Assembly: GCF_900111345.1 (NCBI RefSeq)
Contig: NZ_FOGY01000007.1
Coordinates: forward strand, 62,001-126,000
Direction of reading: 5' to 3'
Length of the DNA: 64,000 nucleotides
Origin: Psychrobacillus sp. OK032
GTDB taxonomy: Bacteria > Bacillota > Bacilli > Bacillales_A > Planococcaceae
The position numbers were made by a program, and so were the translations under genes. Positions 25,551 to 34,712 of this stretch are shown piece by piece (the stretch's first letter is position 1; every line of letters starts with the position of its first letter). The notes beneath the pieces are model-generated. The model was given only the letters and a program-made list of their open reading frames with translations. It was not told the origin of the DNA and made no database searches.

Positions 25551-27269
25551 GTGCTAAAGAAGTTTTTTTCATTTTACAAACCACATAAACGATTATTTGT
25601 TATCGACTTTAGTAGTGCGGTATTCGTCGCCATCCTAGAGCTTGCGTTTCCTGTCGCAGTGCAATGGTTTATCGATGTATTATTACCTACTAGCGATTGG
25701 AATATGATCGTAAGAGTTAGTATTTTGTTGTTGCTCGTCTATATGTTGAGCACTTTCCTTAACTTTGTAGTGAGTTATTTTGGGCATAAGCTTGGTATTA
25801 ATATCGAAACCGATATGCGTCAGCAATTATTCAATCACGTGCAACGGCAGTCATTCCGTTTTTTTGATAATACGAAAACCGGACATATTATGAGTCGTAT
25901 TACAAATGATTTATTTGATATTGGCGAACTTGCCCATCATGGTCCGGAAGATATATTTATCGCTGTTATGACACTTATTGGTGCGTTCGCAATTATGTTC
26001 AATATCAACCCAGAGCTTGCAATTATCGCAATCATTATGGTTCCTTTCCTATCCATTGTTGCTACGTATGGAAACATTATGATGAACAGAGCATGGAAGA
26101 ACATGTACGGCAAAATCGCAGATGTAAATGCCCGTGTCGAAGATAGTGTTTCCGGTGTACGTGTAGTCCAATCATTTACAAATGAAAAATTTGAAATCGC
26201 TCGTTTTAAAGAAGATAACGGGAAATTTCGGCTAGCAAAACTAAGTGCGTATAAAGTAATGGCTGGTACTCATTCCAGCATTTATATGATGACTCGCCTT
26301 GTGACATTAGTCGTACTTGTTGTGGGGGCTTGGTTTACATTTAAAGGTAAACTTACAACCGGGGAGCTTGTAAGTTTTATACTTTATGTCAATGTGTTAA
26401 TCAAACCAGTGGATAAAATTACCGCACTTTTGGAGCTATATCCAAAAGGAATGGCTGGATTTAAACGATTTTTGGATCTCATGGAACAAGAACCAGAGAT
26501 TAATGATCGTCCAAATGCTGTAAGTGTCACTCATTTAAATGGAAACATTGAATTTGAGAATGTCAGCTTCCGTTACGATAGTCATAAATCTGTACTAGAG
26601 GATATTAACCTTTCGATTAAAGCTGGTGAAACAGTAGCATTTGTCGGACCTTCGGGGGCAGGAAAAACGACCATTTGTTCACTTATTCCACGTTTTTATG
26701 ATGTGAATGAAGGTGCAATTTCTATTGATGGTCTCAATATTCAAGACGTAACAATGCAATCATTACGTGCTCAAATTGGTATTGTACAACAGGATGTATT
26801 TTTGTTTACTGGCACTATTGAAGAAAATATCGCATATGGGAAAAAAGATGCTTCTGTAGAAGAAATTCGAGATGCGGCGAAAAAAGCTCATTTAGAAGAT
26901 TTTATAGCTGGCCTTCCAGAAGGGTATGACACGCAAATCGGAGAAAGAGGTCTTAAATTATCCGGTGGTCAAAAGCAACGCTTAGCAATCGCTCGCATGT
27001 TTTTGAAAAATCCTCCTATTTTAATATTGGACGAGGCTACCTCTGCACTTGATACGGAAACAGAAAAAATTATCCAAAAGTCATTGATGGAGCTTGCAGA
27101 AAATCGAACTACGCTTATTATCGCGCATCGACTAGCTACTATTCGAGATGCGGACCGAGTGTTAGTTGTAACTGAAGACGGGATTGCGGAAGATGGATCA
27201 TATAATGAATTAGTTGCGCAAGATGGTATTTTTGCTAGGTTGCATAATATTCAGTTCCAGGAAGTTTAA
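25551..27269 (+). CDS. Homodimeric-type ABC exporter (YgaD-like)
   Basis: Half-size ABC exporter of 572 residues. Six membrane helices (about 15-300) precede the ATPase domain. Walker A is GPSGAGKTT, the signature is LSGGQKQRLAIARMF, Walker B is ILILDEATSALD with the catalytic Glu intact, and the H-loop is IIAHRLATI. All catalytic residues are present, unlike the exporter at 600-2342, so it can work as a homodimer. It resembles B. subtilis YgaD. The substrate is probably a drug or lipid. The start is GTG behind GGAAAGGAGAG, with TATAAT at 25513-25518 upstream. Confidence 0.93.
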   Translation: MLKKFFSFYKPHKRLFVIDFSSAVFVAILELAFPVAVQWFIDVLLPTSDWNMIVRVSILLLLVYMLSTFLNFVVSYFGHKLGINIETDMRQQLFNHVQRQSFRFFDNTKTGHIMSRITNDLFDIGELAHHGPEDIFIAVMTLIGAFAIMFNINPELAIIAIIMVPFLSIVATYGNIMMNRAWKNMYGKIADVNARVEDSVSGVRVVQSFTNEKFEIARFKEDNGKFRLAKLSAYKVMAGTHSSIYMMTRLVTLVVLVVGAWFTFKGKLTTGELVSFILYVNVLIKPVDKITALLELYPKGMAGFKRFLDLMEQEPEINDRPNAVSVTHLNGNIEFENVSFRYDSHKSVLEDINLSIKAGETVAFVGPSGAGKTTICSLIPRFYDVNEGAISIDGLNIQDVTMQSLRAQIGIVQQDVFLFTGTIEENIAYGKKDASVEEIRDAAKKAHLEDFIAGLPEGYDTQIGERGLKLSGGQKQRLAIARMFLKNPPILILDEATSALDTETEKIIQKSLMELAENRTTLIIAHRLATIRDADRVLVVTEDGIAEDGSYNELVAQDGIFARLHNIQFQEV

Positions 27270-27276
27270 TATGGAA

Positions 27277-27306
27277 GATCCCTTTGACTTGGTGTCAAAG
27301 GGATCT
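27277..27306 (+). terminator. Terminator of the ABC exporter gene
   Basis: A perfect 13-bp stem, AGATCCCTTTGAC with GTCAAAGGGATCT, has a 4-base loop. It is followed by CTTAGGTTTTG. The 21-bp array begins just behind it. Confidence 0.85.
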
Positions 27307-27313
27307 CTTAGGT

Positions 27314-27397
27314 TTTGTCGTGTTCGGCTAGTAGTTTGTCGTGTTCGACTTGTTGTTAGTCGCGTTCAAGGGCTTGGTTGTCGTGTTCACTAACTCT
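27314..27397. repeat. Four-unit array with exact 21-bp period (TTTGTCGYGTTC core)
   Basis: Units start at 27314, 27335, 27356 and 27377. The cores are TTTGTCGTGTTC, the same again, TTAGTCGCGTTC and GTTGTCGTGTTC, each followed by 9 unrelated bases. Core and period are those of the array at 5774, 21.5 kb away. It lies between the terminators of two convergent genes. Confidence 0.85.
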
Positions 27398-27436
27398 ATT
27401 GGCTCATTCAGCCAATTTCTTCCTGTAAAGTCACAT

Positions 27437-27481
27437 AAAAAGAAGAAGCATATCGCTCATGCGGAATGACTTCTTCTTTTT
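27437..27481 (-). terminator. Terminator of hflX
   Basis: AAAAAGAAGAAG pairs with CTTCTTCTTTTT over a 21-base loop that can fold further. On the minus strand a T run completes it, directly after the hflX stop. Confidence 0.8.
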
Positions 27482-27482
27482 A

Positions 27483-28754
27483 TTATTGAACAACAATGAA
27501 TTCTTGTAGTCGATCATAGTCGGATTTCTTTAATTCAACTTTTACTAGTGTTCCTTCCTCTTCGTATGAGGTTGACTCCACGGACGCATGTTCATTTAAA
27601 TACGAGACAAGATCGCCCCTGTCAAAAGGGATTAACAAATTGCACACAACATAATCCGCAAAAATGTGCTTTTTAATTATCCCTAGCAGTTCATCTAGAC
27701 CTTCTCCTTCTTTCGCAGAAATCCAAATATTTTCTCCAGATACATAAGGATATCTCAAATCTGCTAGGTCCGATTTATTGTATACATAAATTGTTGGGAC
27801 ATCTTCCACCCCTACCGCAAGTAGCGTTTCGTTCGTAACGTCCATCATATAACGGTGTTCGGCATTTGACACGTCAACTACATGTAGCAGTAAGTTCGCA
27901 TCTCGTGCTTCTTCTAAAGTCGAACGGAATGCTTTCACTAAATGGTGAGGAAGTTTGCTAACAAATCCAACTGTGTCTGTTAGTAAAAACTCTTTTTGGT
28001 CTGGCAGCTTAATCTGACGAACGGAAGTTTCAAGCGTAGCAAATAGCATGTCCTTTTCAAATACTTGTTTGGAATCTGCTTGGCCAACTTTGTTCAACAA
28101 CTGATTCATAATGGTGGACTTCCCAGCATTTGTGTACCCTACTAGTGATACGACTGGAATGGCATTTTTCTTACGCTGTTTTCGTTGTGTTTCGCGTTGG
28201 TCTTTAACATGCTCTAGCTCGCGTTTTAGTTTTGCAATTTGGTCTTCGATTTTACGTCTATCTAGCTCTAGCTTTGTTTCCCCGGCACCACGGTTTTTAA
28301 AGCCGCCACCTGTCCCCCCACCTTGTCTACCTAAAGATGCCCGAAGTCCAACTAGTCGTGGGAGCATATATTGAAGCTGCGCCAATTCTACTTGCATCTG
28401 TGCTTCGTTCGATTTTGCTCGTCTTGCAAAAATATCCAAAATAAGCATCGTTCGATCGATTACTTTACATTCTAAGTCCCGTTCTAAATTTCGAATTTGT
28501 GATGGTGTAAGTTCATCATTAAAAATAACAAGATTGGCATCAGCTTCGTCGTAAAAGTTTTTAATCTCTTCTACTTTACCTGTACCAACGTAATGGGAAT
28601 TTGTAACACGCTCTAGATTTTGTGTAACTTCTCCCACTACTTCCACATTCAACGCTTCGGCTAAATTGTGTAATTCTTCTAATCCATATTCAAAATGCTC
28701 GTCATTTTGCATCTTGACCGCAACAATGATCGCCTTTTCTATAAGTTCTTCCAA
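27483..28754 (-). CDS. hflX: Ribosome-associated GTPase HflX
   Basis: GTPase of 423 residues that acts on the 50S subunit and rescues or splits stalled ribosomes under stress. The N-terminal HflX domain contains the glycine-rich LRASLGRQGGGTGGGF near 138-152. A coiled coil (about 160-195) connects to the G domain. Its P-loop is GYTNAGKST (206-214), with DTVGF and YNKSD motifs following. Translation starts at TTG with AGGAGGAG six bases upstream. The VOC-protein gene ends 15 bases before it and probably shares its transcript. Confidence 0.95.
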   Translation of the reverse strand: MEELIEKAIIVAVKMQNDEHFEYGLEELHNLAEALNVEVVGEVTQNLERVTNSHYVGTGKVEEIKNFYDEADANLVIFNDELTPSQIRNLERDLECKVIDRTMLILDIFARRAKSNEAQMQVELAQLQYMLPRLVGLRASLGRQGGGTGGGFKNRGAGETKLELDRRKIEDQIAKLKRELEHVKDQRETQRKQRKKNAIPVVSLVGYTNAGKSTIMNQLLNKVGQADSKQVFEKDMLFATLETSVRQIKLPDQKEFLLTDTVGFVSKLPHHLVKAFRSTLEEARDANLLLHVVDVSNAEHRYMMDVTNETLLAVGVEDVPTIYVYNKSDLADLRYPYVSGENIWISAKEGEGLDELLGIIKKHIFADYVVCNLLIPFDRGDLVSYLNEHASVESTSYEEEGTLVKVELKKSDYDRLQEFIVVQ

Positions 28755-28769
28755 AAATAACTCCTCCTC

Positions 28770-29513
28770 CTATTGGCAATGATACATTGCCTGTTCATAT
28801 ATAAGCGTTTCTTTATCCTTGAATCCTTCTATATGAACTGCTGTAAGTCTTTCTTTCGTTCCGTTTTCTAACTGTTTGAACACTAGCTTTGTATTTCGTA
28901 GTAATAGTATGTGTTCATCCTCCTCGACTAAATCAAAATATCTTTTCCACTTATTCATTAATTCCTTTGGATTACGCACACGAAACTCACATGCTGAAAT
29001 GTTTAATTGTAAATTACTTTCATCAATTGTGCCATCCTCTTGAAGTAATTGATAGCGATCTTCATCACTTTCCTCCCATTCGATGAAAAACGGAGTTGGC
29101 AGTGCATCACCTATTTCTTCTTTTACAAATAACATCTTCCACTTACGTATTAGACCACTTGTTGTTTTTCTTTCGGCATGTAAAACCCCAGTAGTTTCTA
29201 TACCTTTCCGTTCCAGTTGCTGACATAGTTCGTCAATTGTTGTCGTACGAATACAAATGGTTCCAAAACCAGGACCTGTTTTCAAATCAAGCAACATTAG
29301 ATTAATTAATGGATGATTCGCATTTTCGGCAATTTCTTTATGTTCAAGTGCCAGCCACTCGATATAACTGGTTTTTGTGTATAAAAGCGCATTATATGTA
29401 CCCCAATGTGTATGCTGACCTCCAATAACTGAATGAACTCCATTCACGTTCCAATCTATCGCTACTTCCTCCGGTGTCTTTGTTACGTGATGAACTATAT
29501 GATCTAAATACAT
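28770..29513 (-). CDS. VOC/glyoxalase-like domain protein
   Basis: Protein of 247 residues. The N-terminal half (MYLDHIVHHVTKTPEEVAIDW, GGQHTHWGTYNALLY, YIEWLAL) matches the glyoxalase-like fold annotated Glyoxalase_3, with likely metal ligands H5 and E54-like positions. The C-terminal half repeats a similar fold (ISACEFRVRNPKELMNKWKRYF). The substrate is unknown and it may be non-catalytic. It sits 15 bases upstream of hflX in the same direction, a pairing worth noting but not explained. Confidence 0.8.
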   Translation of the reverse strand: MYLDHIVHHVTKTPEEVAIDWNVNGVHSVIGGQHTHWGTYNALLYTKTSYIEWLALEHKEIAENANHPLINLMLLDLKTGPGFGTICIRTTTIDELCQQLERKGIETTGVLHAERKTTSGLIRKWKMLFVKEEIGDALPTPFFIEWEESDEDRYQLLQEDGTIDESNLQLNISACEFRVRNPKELMNKWKRYFDLVEEDEHILLLRNTKLVFKQLENGTKERLTAVHIEGFKDKETLIYEQAMYHCQ

Positions 29514-29561
29514 TTTAACAACCCTTTCCTATAAAAGTTACAAATGAAAGTGTGTAAAACA

Positions 29562-29593
29562 AAAGAGATGACTTAGAAATATGTCATCTCTTT
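29562..29593 (-). terminator. Terminator of the acyl-CoA synthetase gene
   Basis: AAAGAGATGAC (29562-29572) pairs perfectly with GTCATCTCTTT (29583-29593) around a 10-base loop. TGTTTTACAC follows on the minus strand. Confidence 0.82.
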
Positions 29594-29621
29594 GTCGATT
29601 TCCCGGGAAATAAGTAATCTA

Positions 29622-29660
29622 AATGCGCCTTAGCGTATTTGGCCCAGATTTTGCAGCGGG
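29622..29660. repeat. Fragment of dispersed repeat, family D
   Basis: ATGCGCCTTAGCGTATTTGG followed by CCCAGATTTTGCAGCG resembles the start of the mosaic repeat at 35240 (ATGCCTCGGAGTAATTGCG, then TCCAGATTTTGAATCGCG). Both lie just beyond gene ends. It is only about 40 bp and diverged. Confidence 0.45.
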
Positions 29661-29685
29661 CTTTTGTATCTACCGCTGATAAAGA

Positions 29686-31317
29686 TTATACCAGGGCTTT
29701 TTCTTTCGACATTTCACGAAGTAAGAACTTTTGAATTTTACCGGATGCTGTCATTGGATATGCATCGATAAATTCAATGTATTTTGGGATTTTATGATGT
29801 GATATTTTCCCTTTGCAGAACGCCTTTAGCTCTTCTACATTTAAGCTTTCACCTGTTTTTAAAATAATCCATGCCATAAGCTCCTCTCCATATTTCGGAT
29901 CAGGAACTCCGACTACTTGTACATCTTGAATGGATGGATGCTGATACAAAAATTCCTCTACTTCTTTTGGATAAATATTCTCTCCACCACGAATGACCAT
30001 GTCTTTAATGCGACCTGTGATATCGAGGTATCCTTCCTCATCCATAACCGCGATATCCCCAGTATGTAGCCATCCTTCTGCATCAATCACAGATTTTGTC
30101 GCTTCTTCGTTTTTATAATAACCTTTCATCACTAGATAACCTCTCGTACATAACTCACCTGGAACTCCTGCTGGTGTGTCTTCCCCTGTTACAGGATCGA
30201 CAATTTTCACTTCTACTCCCGGATGTGCCTTTCCAACAGTGGAAACACGTTTTTCAATCGCATCGTCCGTCTTCGTTTGTGTAATTACTGGGGAAGATTC
30301 TGTTTGCCCATATGCAATTGTAATTTCCGACAATCCCATATCTTCTATTACTCTTTTCATTACTTCGATTGGACAAATAGAACCTGCCATAATTCCTGTG
30401 CGTAATGTTTTTAAATCGAACTGTGCAAACTCTGGATGGTTTAACTCTGCTATAAACATTGTAGGTACACCATGTAATGCAGTACACTTTTCGTCCTGTA
30501 CCATTTGTAATACTTTTTCCGCATTGAACTGTTCAATGATGACCATGGTTGTCCCATGCGTTACAGATGCAATCGTTCCCATAACACATCCGAAGCAATG
30601 AAAAAATGGAACGGGGATACATAGTCGGTCATTTTCTGTAAGATGTATATAATCTCCAACGAGTTGTCCGTTATTCACTACGTTCTTATGCGTTAGCATA
30701 ACCCCTTTTGGAAATCCAGTTGTTCCAGAAGTGTACTGCATATTAATGACATCTTCATTATGAAGGGCGTTCAAGTGTTCCTCAAGTGTTTCATCAGATA
30801 CCTCTACAGCGTGAGCTAGTAACTCAGACCAAGTATAAATACCTGAATACTTATTTTCACTCATGACAATTACACGTTTAAAATGCGGTAATTTCTCAGA
30901 TTGTATTTTACCTTTTTCCGAGCTCTCGATTTCTGGGCAAACAGCGCGCACAATATCCAGATAAGATGTTCCTTTATATGACTCACACAGAATAAGCGTT
31001 GTTGCATCAGACTGTTGCAGTAAATACTCCAACTCTTTTTCTTGATAGTTCGTATTTACAGTTACTAGAACAGCTCCCATTTTTCCTGTTGCAAACTGAC
31101 TTAGTAACCACTCTCTTTTGTTATCAGACCAAATTGCAACATGCTCCCCTTTTTCAATACCCATACCAATGAATGCTTTTGCTAGTTGGTCTGTTTCCTC
31201 ATCAAATTCTTTATAGGTTTTTCGAATGCCAAGCTCGGGATATACGTATGCTTCTGTCTCTGGAAACTTTCTCGCAGATTCTTTTACAATTTGTCCAACT
31301 GTTTTTTCGTTTAACAA
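29686..31317 (-). CDS. Acyl-CoA synthetase (AMP-forming), YngI-like
   Basis: ANL-superfamily enzyme of about 543 residues that activates a fatty or other carboxylic acid to its CoA thioester through an acyl-adenylate. Motifs visible are A3 YTSGTTGFPKGVMLTHKN, A5 AYGQTES, A7 WLHTGD, A8 GRIKDMVIRGGENIYPKEVEE and A10 TASGKIQKFLLRE with the catalytic Lys. Sequence style and length match B. subtilis YngI (medium/long-chain). I choose the TTG at 31317 because AAGGGGAG lies 6 bases upstream. The ATG at 31380, 21 codons earlier, has no comparable site. Confidence 0.9.
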   Translation of the reverse strand: MLNEKTVGQIVKESARKFPETEAYVYPELGIRKTYKEFDEETDQLAKAFIGMGIEKGEHVAIWSDNKREWLLSQFATGKMGAVLVTVNTNYQEKELEYLLQQSDATTLILCESYKGTSYLDIVRAVCPEIESSEKGKIQSEKLPHFKRVIVMSENKYSGIYTWSELLAHAVEVSDETLEEHLNALHNEDVINMQYTSGTTGFPKGVMLTHKNVVNNGQLVGDYIHLTENDRLCIPVPFFHCFGCVMGTIASVTHGTTMVIIEQFNAEKVLQMVQDEKCTALHGVPTMFIAELNHPEFAQFDLKTLRTGIMAGSICPIEVMKRVIEDMGLSEITIAYGQTESSPVITQTKTDDAIEKRVSTVGKAHPGVEVKIVDPVTGEDTPAGVPGELCTRGYLVMKGYYKNEEATKSVIDAEGWLHTGDIAVMDEEGYLDITGRIKDMVIRGGENIYPKEVEEFLYQHPSIQDVQVVGVPDPKYGEELMAWIILKTGESLNVEELKAFCKGKISHHKIPKYIEFIDAYPMTASGKIQKFLLREMSKEKALV

Positions 31318-31504
31318 ACAAATCTCCCCTTTTTGAGTGTTATTTCTTCCCCTTATTATTCTATCATAAAATTCTGACAAAATAGACTTTTTAATGACTA
31401 ATTGACTTAATACTAAAACATGATAAAATCCTAATTACTTCGCCACTTCAAAGCGTTGAAGCGCGAAAGTATTTTGATAGATTTTTTAACTAGGGGGATT
31501 TATA

Positions 31505-32884
31505 ATGTTTCGAATTCGTTCGACTATTACACCTTCTTTTTTAGAGGCTGTTCTACTTACGATTATGATTATTGCATTAATGGCAGTTTGCATTATTCAA
31601 TTTGCTGCAGTTCCACATATGCCTATTTTACTGGCGATTTTATTACTGATCACATATGGGTTATTTAAAAGAGTACCTTTCAAAAAGTTAGAGGAAGGAC
31701 TTGTAGAAGGATCCAAAGCCGGACTTGGGGCAATTTTCATCTTTTTCTTTATTGGTATATTAATAAGTAGCTGGATGATGGGTGGGACCATTCCAACACT
31801 TATCTACTTAGGTTTCCAATTTATCACTCCACACTTTTTCTTTGCGATTGTATTTTTAGTTACCTGTATTGTTGGATTGTCCATTGGGAGTTCCTTAACA
31901 ACAGTAGCAACAGTTGGTGTAGCATTTATTGGGATGGCAAGTGCTATGGATATTTCATTAGCTATTACAGCTGGTGCAATTGTATCTGGTGCTTTTTTTG
32001 GAGATAAAATGTCTCCATTATCTGATACTACAAGTCTTGCATCTGCAATCGTTCAAGTGGATTTATTTGAACATATCCGCAATATGGGGTGGACGACAAT
32101 CCCGGCATTTATAATATCGTTTGTTGGATATGCGTTATTATCGCCAAATAAAGATATCCAAGAACTGGGTCAAATTAATGCCTTTCAAGAAGGGCTTCTT
32201 CAAACAGGTATGGTCCACTGGTATACATTACTTCCGATTGTTTTACTCTTTATTCTTTCTATCAAAAAAGTGCCTGCTATTATCGCTTTAGCATTAACTT
32301 CCATTGCAGCTATTTGCATTTCTTATTTCTTTCATTTTACTCCTTTTGCAGAAGTACTGAATATATTGTTTAACGGCTATACATCTAGCATTGGAATTGA
32401 AGCAATCGACTCTTTGCTTACGCGTGGAGGTCTGAATAGCATGATGTTTACTGTAGGACTTGTCATACTTGCATTAAGTATGGGGGGGCTATTATTTACA
32501 CTAGGTATCGTACAAAGTTTACTTTCGAAAGTGGAAAGTTTATTGAAAAGCGTAGGGTCGGTCATTACAGCGGCTGCTTTCACTGGAATAGGTGTTAACA
32601 CGCTAATAGGTGAGCAATATTTATCTATATTACTGACAGGCGAATCATTCCAAGCACAATTTAAAAAAGTTGGACTAGCGAATAAAAACTTAGCACGTGT
32701 CATGGAAGACGCTGGTACAGTCGTGAACCCTCTCGTTCCATGGAGTGTATGCGGGATATTTATAACGAATGTATTAGCTGTTTCTACAATTGATTACTTG
32801 CCATTCGCTTTTTTCTGCTTGTTAAGCCCAATTCTTACGATATTGTTTGGACTGACTGGCAAAACACTTACTTATATTAAGTAA
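31505..32884 (+). CDS. nhaC: NhaC-family Na+/H+ antiporter
   Basis: Membrane protein of 459 residues with about twelve helices that exchanges Na+ for H+. Some members (MleN) exchange malate/lactate with Na+. The family signature GAFFGDKMSPLSDTTSLA is present near residue 160. Other conserved parts are GLSIGSSLTTVATVG and DAGTVVNPLVPWSVCG in the second half. AGGGGG precedes the ATG. It stands alone between a divergent acyl-CoA synthetase and a co-oriented methyltransferase gene. Confidence 0.9.
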   Translation: MFRIRSTITPSFLEAVLLTIMIIALMAVCIIQFAAVPHMPILLAILLLITYGLFKRVPFKKLEEGLVEGSKAGLGAIFIFFFIGILISSWMMGGTIPTLIYLGFQFITPHFFFAIVFLVTCIVGLSIGSSLTTVATVGVAFIGMASAMDISLAITAGAIVSGAFFGDKMSPLSDTTSLASAIVQVDLFEHIRNMGWTTIPAFIISFVGYALLSPNKDIQELGQINAFQEGLLQTGMVHWYTLLPIVLLFILSIKKVPAIIALALTSIAAICISYFFHFTPFAEVLNILFNGYTSSIGIEAIDSLLTRGGLNSMMFTVGLVILALSMGGLLFTLGIVQSLLSKVESLLKSVGSVITAAAFTGIGVNTLIGEQYLSILLTGESFQAQFKKVGLANKNLARVMEDAGTVVNPLVPWSVCGIFITNVLAVSTIDYLPFAFFCLLSPILTILFGLTGKTLTYIK

Positions 32885-32904
32885 TTTCCATTTACTGCAT
32901 ATTA

Positions 32905-32946
32905 CAACTAAGCCGCCCAATTTTCCAACTAACCTAAGTTATCATC
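32905..32946. repeat. Two-unit 21-bp repeat (CAACTAA core)
   Basis: CAACTAAG at 32905 and CAACTAAC at 32926 are exactly 21 bp apart, in the 110-bp gap between nhaC and the methyltransferase gene. The core matches the longer array at 47055. Two copies alone could be chance. Confidence 0.4.
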
Positions 32947-32996
32947 GATGTGATACACTATTTCCAAGTATATTACGGAAAAAGAAGGCGAATCGT

Positions 32997-34157
32997 ATGG
33001 AATTTCAAGAAATGAAAGAATATCTAATAGAGCAAATTGTAAATAAGCAGTTGGTTGCTGCAACAATCAGCCAGCCACGAGCTAAGTCCAATGAAATAAA
33101 GCGTGTAAAACTAAAACCAATCGAAATAAAAAATATGTATCATATTCAACTAGAATATCAATACGAACGCATTCTAAAACATGAGAATGTGCTGTTAGAA
33201 GAATTCGAAAAAACTTTGGATGATTTGTTGACACAGTTTCGTCAGATTCACGTGGATTTTGTTACTGAAAAAGTACAAGCCCAACTTTCTAAGAAAAATA
33301 AAGTGATGTGGAAATCGGAGAAAACTGTAGCTGCAAAAACAGTAAACCTTTCCCATAACCGGAAAAAGAATTATTTATTAGATGAAAACACTCCATATCC
33401 TTTCCTTATTCGTTTAGGGGTGCAAACCGAGGAAGGTAAAGTAAAAAAACAAAAGTACGATAAATTCAAGCAAATCAATCGCTTCGTAGAGTTTATCGAC
33501 GATGCTCTTGCCCATTTACCACAGGATAAACCCGTGCGAATTCTCGATTTCGGATCAGGGAAATCGTATTTAACATTTGCCCTATATCATTACTTAAAAA
33601 TCGAAAAAGGTTTCGATATTCGGGTAACGGGATTGGATTTGAAAAAAGAAGTAATTGAAGAATGTGCGAAGATTGCAAAGGATTTAGGATATGATCAGCT
33701 CGAGTTTTTAGTTGGAGATATTAATGATTACAACGACGAAACGGCTGTGGATATGGTTGTAACACTGCATGCTTGCGACGTTGCAACAGATATGGCACTT
33801 GGGCGTGCAGTTAAATGGGGAGCGAGTGTTATTTTAAGTGTCCCTTGCTGTCAGCATGAATTGAATAGACAGTTAGATGCACCGGGACTCGATATTATGC
33901 TAAAGCATGGACTCATAAAAGAACGATTTGCAGCGCTTGCTACAGATTCGATTCGAGCAGAAATTCTAAATATGGTTGGCTATGAGGCACAATTAGTCGA
34001 GTTTATAGATATGGAAAACACGCCGAAAAACATATTAATACGAGCTTATAAGAACGGAAAAAAAGCAACTGCTGAACAAATGGAAAGTTATAAACAGTTT
34101 AAGCAGATGTTAAATGCGGATCCGTTTTTGGAGAATGAGCTAAGAGAATACATGTAA
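32997..34157 (+). CDS. Class I SAM-dependent methyltransferase (Methyltransf_32 type)
   Basis: Protein of 386 residues. An N-terminal helical domain of about 140 residues precedes the Rossmann methyltransferase core. The SAM-binding motif is ILDFGSGKSYLTFAL, motif II follows as VTGLDLKKEVIEECAK, and motif IV is VTLHACDVATDMAL. The VPCCQHELN segment is characteristic of the family. Such proteins have been suggested to modify RNA or small molecules, but no substrate is established. It forms a probable two-gene unit with the small membrane protein gene 22 bases downstream. Confidence 0.85.
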   Translation: MEFQEMKEYLIEQIVNKQLVAATISQPRAKSNEIKRVKLKPIEIKNMYHIQLEYQYERILKHENVLLEEFEKTLDDLLTQFRQIHVDFVTEKVQAQLSKKNKVMWKSEKTVAAKTVNLSHNRKKNYLLDENTPYPFLIRLGVQTEEGKVKKQKYDKFKQINRFVEFIDDALAHLPQDKPVRILDFGSGKSYLTFALYHYLKIEKGFDIRVTGLDLKKEVIEECAKIAKDLGYDQLEFLVGDINDYNDETAVDMVVTLHACDVATDMALGRAVKWGASVILSVPCCQHELNRQLDAPGLDIMLKHGLIKERFAALATDSIRAEILNMVGYEAQLVEFIDMENTPKNILIRAYKNGKKATAEQMESYKQFKQMLNADPFLENELREYM

Positions 34158-34179
34158 GTTTAGAATCGGAGTTGAAGTA

Positions 34180-34443
34180 ATGAAAGAACCGTCATTAAAA
34201 AAAGTTGCATATGGTGTAGCAATGGCAATCGGCATCATACTTGTGCATTTTATTGATGCACGAGTATATAATATGCCCCCTATTTTAGCCTTGTTATTAG
34301 CGATTTTCGTCACCTTTTTAGGAATAAAATTCATCAACAAATCGAGGAAATTTGATAAAAATATTTCGAGAACGCAGTACAGCTTACTTAATACAGTAGT
34401 CGTCCTCGTTCTATTCGTCGCTTATTTTGCAATTACACAGTAA
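34180..34443 (+). CDS. Small membrane protein of unknown function
   Basis: Protein of 87 residues with three predicted membrane helices (about 7-25, 33-51, 66-85). The loops are short and basic (NKSRKFDKNISRTQ). I recognise no family. A GGAG ribosome site sits about 10 bases before the ATG, and a strong terminator begins at its stop codon, so it is very likely a real gene. It is probably co-transcribed with the methyltransferase. Confidence 0.75.
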   Translation: MKEPSLKKVAYGVAMAIGIILVHFIDARVYNMPPILALLLAIFVTFLGIKFINKSRKFDKNISRTQYSLLNTVVVLVLFVAYFAITQ

Positions 34444-34473
34444 AAGTCGTCACGTTTGAAGACGACTTTTTTT
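34442..34473 (+). terminator. Terminator of the methyltransferase/small membrane protein unit
   Basis: AAAAGTCGTC pairs with GACGACTTTT, with a 9-base loop, followed by TTTGTTTT. Confidence 0.88.
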
Positions 34474-34530
34474 GTTTTAATCTCGTTACAAGAAATGATG
34501 ACAAAGGCATAATTGGAATCAACTCGCTGG

Positions 34531-34656
34531 TTATCTAATTATTGTGGCTTGTTATTCGATTATTCGGCTTTATTATCCGATTATCTTGACTGATCATCCG
34601 ATTATTCTACTTGGTTATCCGATTATCTTGGTTGATCATCCGATTCTAACCTTTAC
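34531..34656. repeat. Six-unit array with exact 21-bp period (TTATCCGATTAT core)
   Basis: Units start at 34531, 34552, 34573, 34594, 34615 and 34636. The consensus core is T(T/C)ATCCGATTAT, followed by 9 bases that are partly conserved in the central units (CTTGRYTGA). The core differs completely from the arrays at 5774 and 27314, but the period is identical. It lies between the terminators of two convergent genes and contains no gene. Confidence 0.88.
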
Positions 34657-34659
34657 AAA

Positions 34660-34701
34660 AAAACCGCTCCTTCTCACATACTAGTGAGAAGGAGCAGTTT
34701 T
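34660..34701 (-). terminator. Terminator of the PCYCGC lipoprotein gene
   Basis: AAACCGCTCCTTCTCA pairs with TGAGAAGGAGCAGTTT (one mismatch) around an 8-base loop. A run of T follows on the minus strand. Confidence 0.9.
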
Positions 34702-34712
34702 AGTTTTGCTAG

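Noticed and set aside
34531-34656. CRISPR array
   Set aside because: Period 21 bp with a 12-bp core is far too short, spacers are about 9 bp, and no cas genes are present.
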